Below are positions 58,378-64,000 of a stretch of DNA of 64,000 nt, one piece after another. A program made the translations under genes and the position numbers. The notes beneath the pieces are model-generated. The model was not told where the DNA came from and did no database searches. It was given only the letters and a program-made list of their open reading frames with translations. Within the stretch, counting starts at the first letter, position 1. Every line of letters begins with the position of its first letter. Origin of the DNA: Thermoguttaceae bacterium (GTDB lineage: Bacteria; Planctomycetota; Planctomycetia; Pirellulales; Thermoguttaceae); contig JAFSMO010000074.1 of assembly GCA_017447865.1 (NCBI GenBank), forward strand, positions 124,001 through 188,000, written 5' to 3'.

Positions 58378-58648
58378 CGAATGAATAACGAATAATGAGG
58401 AGAAAGAGTTCAACCTTTTCTTCTGTTTTCGGAGACGACGCTTCCAGCGTCGTCAATCCGGCCGCACCAATTTAAAGCCTCCCCTGAAAGGGGAGGTGTC
58501 CCGAAGGGACGGAGGGGTTCTGAAACTGGAGAAAGTCCAGCCTTTGGTCGGAACCCCCCAGTCTCGCTGCGCGAGCCAGCCCCCCTTTCAGGGGGGCCTT
58601 TAAATGACGCTTCCGGCGTCGTCCACATTATTCGTTATTCATTATTCG
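58378..58648. repeat. Three nested palindromic elements, copy N3
   Basis: Outer shell: GAATAACG-type arms at 58378-58397 and 58626-58648. Middle shell: GACGACGCT...AGCGTCGTC at 58434-58454, with a related unit at 58606-58623. Inner core: 58471-58604, the same family as the cores beside thyX, bounded by CCTCCCCTGAAAGGGGAGG and CCCCCCTTTCAGGGGGG. The arrangement looks like elements inserted one inside another. Confidence 0.85.
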
Positions 58649-58693
58649 TTTGCACTGAGTTTATCCGTTCAAAAACAGAATAAAGTTTAACCC

Positions 58694-60088
<1,395 letters not shown>

Positions 60089-60123
60089 GAAAAAAGAAAA
60101 GCCCTCTTCCTTAATAGTCTAAT

Positions 60124-60253
60124 ACTAAAAAGTTTTTGAAAGAGGGGGTCCCGGGGGAGGAACAATTTTCAAAATGTTCCTCCCACCGCGGCGTCTCCGT
60201 CTTCGCGGGCGAGTCTTTTTTCTCCCGCAGGGTGAAAAAAGCGAGGGGGTTTA
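60124..60253 (+). repeat. Dispersed 130-bp repeat A, copy 2
   Basis: Same structure as 52233-52363. The best-conserved parts are the start through TTCCTCCCACCGCGGC, and the end from CTCCCGCAGGGTGAAAAAAG. The middle differs. It ends 20 bp before the convergent LRR gene stop. Confidence 0.85.
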
Positions 60254-60273
60254 CCCGCAAAACTCAAGACCTT

Positions 60274-60855
60274 TCATTTCAGCTCACCCATCCCCGCAGG
60301 CTCTTCGGCCTGAAATGGGATTTTATTGTCTTTCGCGTATCGTTCCGCCACGGACCCTGCCGGGGCGTGGATCGTCAGGCCTGGGGTATGGGGAATCGCG
60401 TAGGGTCCAATGATTGTTACGCTTTGGGGAATGGTGACAGACTTTAAAGAACTGCAATTAAAAAACACAAAGTCTCCAACCTTCGTTACACCATCAGAAA
60501 TTACAACGGATGTTAAAGATTTGCAGTCTTCAAACGCATTATCTTCGATTATCGTCACGCTTTTAGGAATGATAATAGACTGCAAGGAGCTACATTTGCA
60601 AAATGCACTCTCTCCAATAACCTTCACGCCTTCAAAAATTACAACAGACGTTAAAGATCTGCATTTGCAGAATGCATATTTCCCGATTATTTCTACACTA
60701 TTGGGAATGGTTATGGACCTTATAAAATAGCACTCATTGAACGCAAAGTCTCCAATTCCAGTCATGCCTTCAGGAATCACACAATCGGTTTCTTTTCCGA
60801 TATATTTTGTGATTTTTTTCCCTTGACGTTCAAAACGTGGTCGAAAAAGGAACAT
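60274..60855 (-). CDS. BspA-type leucine-rich repeat protein
   Basis: 193 residues with five repeats of about 23 residues, e.g. ITIPNSVEIIGKYAFCKCRSL, VVIFEGVKVIGESAFCKCSSL, and IIIPKSVTIIEDNAFEDCKSL, the LRR_5 (Treponema pallidum/BspA) type. It ends with APAGSVAERYAKDNKIPF, as many such proteins do. There is no signal peptide, and a short basic N-terminus precedes the repeats, which is unlike most surface BspA proteins. GGAGGTG precedes the ATG. The A+T-richer coding and location beside repeat A suggest a recent arrival. Confidence 0.82.
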   Translation of the reverse strand: MFLFRPRFERQGKKITKYIGKETDCVIPEGMTGIGDFAFNECYFIRSITIPNSVEIIGKYAFCKCRSLTSVVIFEGVKVIGESAFCKCSSLQSIIIPKSVTIIEDNAFEDCKSLTSVVISDGVTKVGDFVFFNCSSLKSVTIPQSVTIIGPYAIPHTPGLTIHAPAGSVAERYAKDNKIPFQAEEPAGMGELK

Positions 60856-60894
60856 TGGAACACCTCCTTGAATGAAGAAAAATGAATTAACTTT

Positions 60895-60923
60895 AGTTTA
60901 GCATACAGAAAAGAAGATTGCAA
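60895..60923 (-). promoter_or_regulatory. Promoter of the LRR gene
   Basis: On the minus strand a run of six C leads into TTGCAA (60918-60923); CTAAAC follows at 16 bp or TAAACT at 17 bp. Confidence 0.45.
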
Positions 60924-60975
60924 GGGGGGTGTTTCAATTATGAATTACAGATGATACTTGCATCCTCATTTTGCA

Positions 60976-61815
60976 TTAAAACGCTCTTGAAACCCGGTCG
61001 ATCTTTTGCGCCCGGCAGAGAATTTCCCGAATTTCGGCCAGCGGGATCTGATTCTCCGCGTCGGAGATCGCCCGGCTGGGGTCCGGGTGCACCTCAGCGA
61101 AAATCGCGTCCACGCCGACAGCCAGGGCCGCGTTCATCAGCGGGGCTGCGTACTCGCGGTTTCCGCCCGAGCTGGTCCCGTTTCCGCCGGGTTTCTGCAC
61201 GCTGTGCGTCGCGTCGAAAACGATCGGGAAGCCGATCTTCCGCATCTCGATCAGGCCCGTAAAATCCACGATTAACGTGTGGTAGCCAAACGACGTGCCG
61301 CGCTCGCAGAAGAGGATATTTTCGTTTCCCGCCTCAGTGAGTTTGGCAGCCACGTTCCGCATGTCGTCCGGGGCCATGAACTGCCCTTTTTTCACGTTGA
61401 CGGCTTTGCCCGTTTTCGCCGCCGCGACGAGCAGATCGGTCTGGCGCGCGAGAAATGCCGGGATCTGGATCAGGTCCACCACTTGCCCGACGGCCGGGCA
61501 CTGGGTCGTTTCGTGAACGTCCGTGACGACCGGAAGGTCCAATTCGGCCTTGACTTTTTCCAGGATCCGCAGCCCCTCCTCCAGCCCCACACCGCGCGGG
61601 GAGAAGATCGAGCTCCGGTTTGCTTTGTCGAACGACCCCTTGAACACGAGCGGAATTTCCAGCTCCTCGCAGACGCGCTTCAGTCCTTCCGCGGCGGTCA
61701 TGACGGTCGTTTCGTCCTCAATGGCGCACGGCCCGGCGATCAGCGTAAACGTTTCGGCCTCGCCGCCAATGGAAACGCGCGGCGTGATGGAGATTTTACG
61801 GGTGGTTTGCATCAT
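60976..61815 (-). CDS. kdsA: 3-deoxy-8-phosphooctulonate synthase, metal-dependent type
   Basis: 279 residues. Joins phosphoenolpyruvate and arabinose 5-phosphate to make KDO 8-phosphate for lipopolysaccharide. FKGSFDKANRSSI, QIPAFLARQTDLL and AVNVKKGQFMAP are conserved. The four ligands of the metal-dependent class can be placed: C30 in IAGPC, H204 in DATHSVQ, E241 in AEVHPDP and D252 in SDAENQ. The E. coli enzyme has Asn instead of this Cys. Its presence implies an LPS-type outer membrane. It follows the SDR gene by 34 bp in a leftward group. Confidence 0.94.
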   Translation of the reverse strand: MMQTTRKISITPRVSIGGEAETFTLIAGPCAIEDETTVMTAAEGLKRVCEELEIPLVFKGSFDKANRSSIFSPRGVGLEEGLRILEKVKAELDLPVVTDVHETTQCPAVGQVVDLIQIPAFLARQTDLLVAAAKTGKAVNVKKGQFMAPDDMRNVAAKLTEAGNENILFCERGTSFGYHTLIVDFTGLIEMRKIGFPIVFDATHSVQKPGGNGTSSGGNREYAAPLMNAALAVGVDAIFAEVHPDPSRAISDAENQIPLAEIREILCRAQKIDRVSRAF

Positions 61816-61849
61816 AAAAAGAATCGGGACTTTCCGGAAATGAAGACGC

Positions 61850-62608
61850 TCAGAACCTTAACCTCTTGAAAATACACTCGGGAAGAAGCTGGACGAAGCT
61901 CATCACGAGACGCCACCACCACGGTGTGTAGAGGACGTTTCGGCGGTGGGCGATCGCACGGTCGATCGATCCCGCGACCCGGAGGGGATCCGCGGCAAGG
62001 ATCGAGTTGGCCTGTGGGCGGCACGCAATCATGCGCGTCTGGACCAGGCCGGCCTTGACCGTCAGGACGGTCGTTCCAATCGGCTGCAAGCGGGCGCGAA
62101 GCCCGGACAGATACGCCGTCAGGCCCGCCTTGGCGGCGCCGTAGGGGTAATTTGAACGTCGGCCCCGGTCTCCCGCCACGGAGGAAATGACCGCGATCCA
62201 CGTCTCTTGCGCAGCGATGGGGTGCGTTTCGTACCAGCGCGCGACCGCTTCGAGAAAAATCGTCAGCGAGGTAAAATTGATGAAAACCGTCTGCTCGATT
62301 TCATCGCCCCAGCGTTTGGAGTCCTGAGAGGGAAGAAAACCCTGCGCGATGTAGATCCCCGTGATCGGTTCTTCCCACGTGACCCGGGCCAGAGCCACGC
62401 ACTGCAGCCAGAACATTTCCGCGGAAAGGATGGACTGAAACGTTTCCGTGGCGTTATAGTACACGAGTTCCATGTCCGGGCTGGATTTCAGGTTCCGCAG
62501 AGCTTTCGGATTCCGGCCTGCAAGGATAAGATGCTCCCCCCGCGCCGCGAAAATGTCGACGTTATGCCGCGCAATTTCAGAAGTAGCTCCGAGGAACAAA
62601 ATGGCCAT
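61850..62608 (-). CDS. SDR oxidoreductase resembling DprE2
   Basis: 252 residues. Nucleotide-binding GATSEIA at 7-13 (a variant of the usual TGxxxGIG), catalytic S142/S143 in ISSVAGDRGR and the YxxxK pair Y156-K160 in YPYGAAKAG. The GATSEIA and SSVAGDRGR features and the C-terminal TPWWWRLVMSFVQLLPECIFKRL recall DprE2-type keto-reductases, which with an FAD partner epimerise decaprenyl-phospho-ribose to arabinose. No DprE1-like gene is in the window. The gene lies between ribBA and kdsA with short gaps, so it is probably co-transcribed. Confidence 0.75.
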   Translation of the reverse strand: MAILFLGATSEIARHNVDIFAARGEHLILAGRNPKALRNLKSSPDMELVYYNATETFQSILSAEMFWLQCVALARVTWEEPITGIYIAQGFLPSQDSKRWGDEIEQTVFINFTSLTIFLEAVARWYETHPIAAQETWIAVISSVAGDRGRRSNYPYGAAKAGLTAYLSGLRARLQPIGTTVLTVKAGLVQTRMIACRPQANSILAADPLRVAGSIDRAIAHRRNVLYTPWWWRLVMSFVQLLPECIFKRLRF

Positions 62609-62677
62609 GGGCTGGTTCTTTCTGGACTCTTGATGGGACGGTCGAATAAAACGCTTGGGAACGAACGAAGCCCGGGA

Positions 62678-63916
62678 TCAGTTTTCTTCGGCCTCAAATC
62701 CGGGCCAAATGTGGCCCATTTTCTCGACTTTCGTCCGAATGTACGCCTCGTTGTAAGGGGTGATCTCGCCCAAAATCCGGACCTGCTCCGTGACGGTGAG
62801 ATCGAACCCGCTGTATATAAAAGCATCGACTTTTTTCGGATTATTCGTTAGCAAACGAATGTGCGTGATGCCCAAATCGTTCAAAATTTGGAGCCCGACG
62901 CCGTAATCCCGGCAGTCGGCGCGGTGCCCGAGGGCCAGATTCGCCTCCACCGTGTCGAGCCCCTGTTCCTGAAGTTTGTACGCCTTGATCTTCTCGGCCA
63001 GACCGATCCCCCGGCCCTCCTGCGGGAGGTAGATCAGGTAGCCGTAGCCGTCCTCCTGCATGAGTTCCAGCGAGCGGGTCAGCTGGTCGCCGCAGTCGCA
63101 CCGGAGCGAGTGAAGCAGATCCCCCGTGAAGCACGAAGAATGCATGCGCACGAGCGGATTCTGCGCGATTTCCGGACTCTTGGCGGTTTCGGGCGAGCCG
63201 ATCTGAACGACCACGGGCTCCATCGACTCGTACTTGACGCCGTACGCGTAAATGTGCCCCGGGCCGTACTTGGTCGGGAGGTTGGCGTCGGCGATGCGGT
63301 AAATGAGCTTTTCCCGAATGCGGCGGTAGCGGATCAACTCCTCGATCGTGGAGCACTTGAGGTCGTACTTCTGCGCGATTTCGGCCAGTTCGTCCCGCGT
63401 GGCCCGGTCGCCGTCTTCGCCCAGAACTTCGCAGCAGACCGCGGCCGGCCGCAGCCCCGCGATTTTCATCAGGTCGATGCACGCTTCGGTGTGCCCGGCA
63501 CGGCGCAGAACACCGCCTTCTTTGGCCTTCAACGGGTACACGTGGCCGGGACGGGTGAAGTCCGTCGCCTTCGATTTCGGGTCGGAAAGGGCTTTGATCG
63601 CGGCCGCACGTTCCTGAGCCGTGACGCCGGTTTTGGCGCTGATGTGGTCCACCGCCACGGTGAATTGGGTCGAAAGCGGGGCCGTATTGTGCTGAACCAT
63701 CGGGTCGAGCTCCAGACGCTTGCAGTCATCCGGCAGCATGGGCACACAAACGATCCCCTTCCCGTGAGTAATGCAGAAGTTTACGAGTTCGGGCGTGGCA
63801 AACTGGGCGGCGAAGATGAAATCGCCCTCGTTTTCCCGGTCCTCGTCGTCCATCATGATGATGATCTCGCCGCGTTTCAGGGCCTCAGCCGTTTCTTCGA
63901 TCGTTGAAAATTTCAT
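62678..63916 (-). CDS. ribBA: Bifunctional DHBP synthase/GTP cyclohydrolase II
   Basis: 412 residues. The N-terminal half (about 1-205) is RibB, with MMDDEDRENEGDFIFAAQ and RPGHVYPLKAKEGGVLRRAGHTEA. The C-terminal half is RibA, with the zinc cysteines of SSCFTGDLLHSLRCDCGDQ and YLPQEGRGIGLAEKIKAYKLQ. Together they feed riboflavin synthesis from GTP and ribulose 5-phosphate. An upstream TTG extends the frame by 14 codons, but ATG 63916 gives the family start MKFSTIEEA-like and lies about 37 nt after the predicted transcription start. It heads a leftward group with the SDR gene and kdsA. Confidence 0.95.
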   Translation of the reverse strand: MKFSTIEETAEALKRGEIIIMMDDEDRENEGDFIFAAQFATPELVNFCITHGKGIVCVPMLPDDCKRLELDPMVQHNTAPLSTQFTVAVDHISAKTGVTAQERAAAIKALSDPKSKATDFTRPGHVYPLKAKEGGVLRRAGHTEACIDLMKIAGLRPAAVCCEVLGEDGDRATRDELAEIAQKYDLKCSTIEELIRYRRIREKLIYRIADANLPTKYGPGHIYAYGVKYESMEPVVVQIGSPETAKSPEIAQNPLVRMHSSCFTGDLLHSLRCDCGDQLTRSLELMQEDGYGYLIYLPQEGRGIGLAEKIKAYKLQEQGLDTVEANLALGHRADCRDYGVGLQILNDLGITHIRLLTNNPKKVDAFIYSGFDLTVTEQVRILGEITPYNEAYIRTKVEKMGHIWPGFEAEEN

Positions 63917-63960
63917 GGGTTTAAGCAGGTTAAAGGAATAAATGAACAAATTCGCCAATT

Positions 63961-63988
63961 ATTTTACCACAAACGGGAAAAAAGTCAA
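63961..63988 (-). promoter_or_regulatory. Promoter of the ribBA group
   Basis: On the minus strand TTGACT (63983-63988), 16 bp spacer, TAAAAT (63961-63966), close to the window edge. Confidence 0.65.
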
Positions 63989-64000
63989 GTGGTTTCACGC

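Overview
The window looks like chromosomal DNA of a Planctomycetes-type bacterium; this is an inference. Supporting signs are a SpoVG protein with a four-cysteine zinc ribbon directly after ispE, a PEP-CTERM anchored secreted protein, an S10/spc ribosomal gene order without rpmD, many secreted carbohydrate-active proteins, and KDO synthesis (kdsA). No phage, integrase or transposase gene was found.

Layout. 1-3.1 kb: map (cut by the left edge), thyX bracketed by two copies of a palindromic repeat, and an HD hydrolase. 3.1-4.5 kb: an unrecognised A+T-richer gene with two promoters and two CRISPR-like repeat units exactly 61 bp apart. 4.5-8.7 kb: a secreted glycoside-hydrolase-like protein and a ThrRS homologue with many changed active-site residues. 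8.8-21.8 kb: the ribosomal protein cluster rpsJ to rplO, then secY and adk, apparently cut into three transcription units by terminators and new promoters. 21.8-32.4 kb: a leftward series (SEC-C protein, tmk, aminotransferase, AddB-like nuclease, LVIVD propeller, serine hydrolase). 32.4-37.2 kb: response regulator, small membrane protein, and a 1083-residue coiled-coil protein built from repeated modules. 37.2-46.1 kb: divergent secreted hydrolase genes, a sugar isomerase-like gene, an OPA-family transporter and tRNA-Pro. 46.3-52.2 kb: a three-gene RND efflux operon. 52.5-64 kb: pgi, ispE-spoVG, PEP-CTERM protein, FAD desaturase, LRR protein, and a leftward ribBA-SDR-kdsA group.

Three themes run through the window. 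Most promoters I can recognise share one layout: a C-rich tract, a TTGNNN-like -35, a spacer of exactly 16 bp and a TANAAT-like -10. Intergenic regions carry several families of palindromic repeats, some nested inside one another. The intergenic regions inside the ribosomal cluster are long and rich in inverted repeats.

Start sites were chosen from ribosome binding sites and family length, and several differ from the longest open frame. Residue numbers refer to the start given for each gene. Comparisons with E. coli and other proteins are from memory and were not computed.
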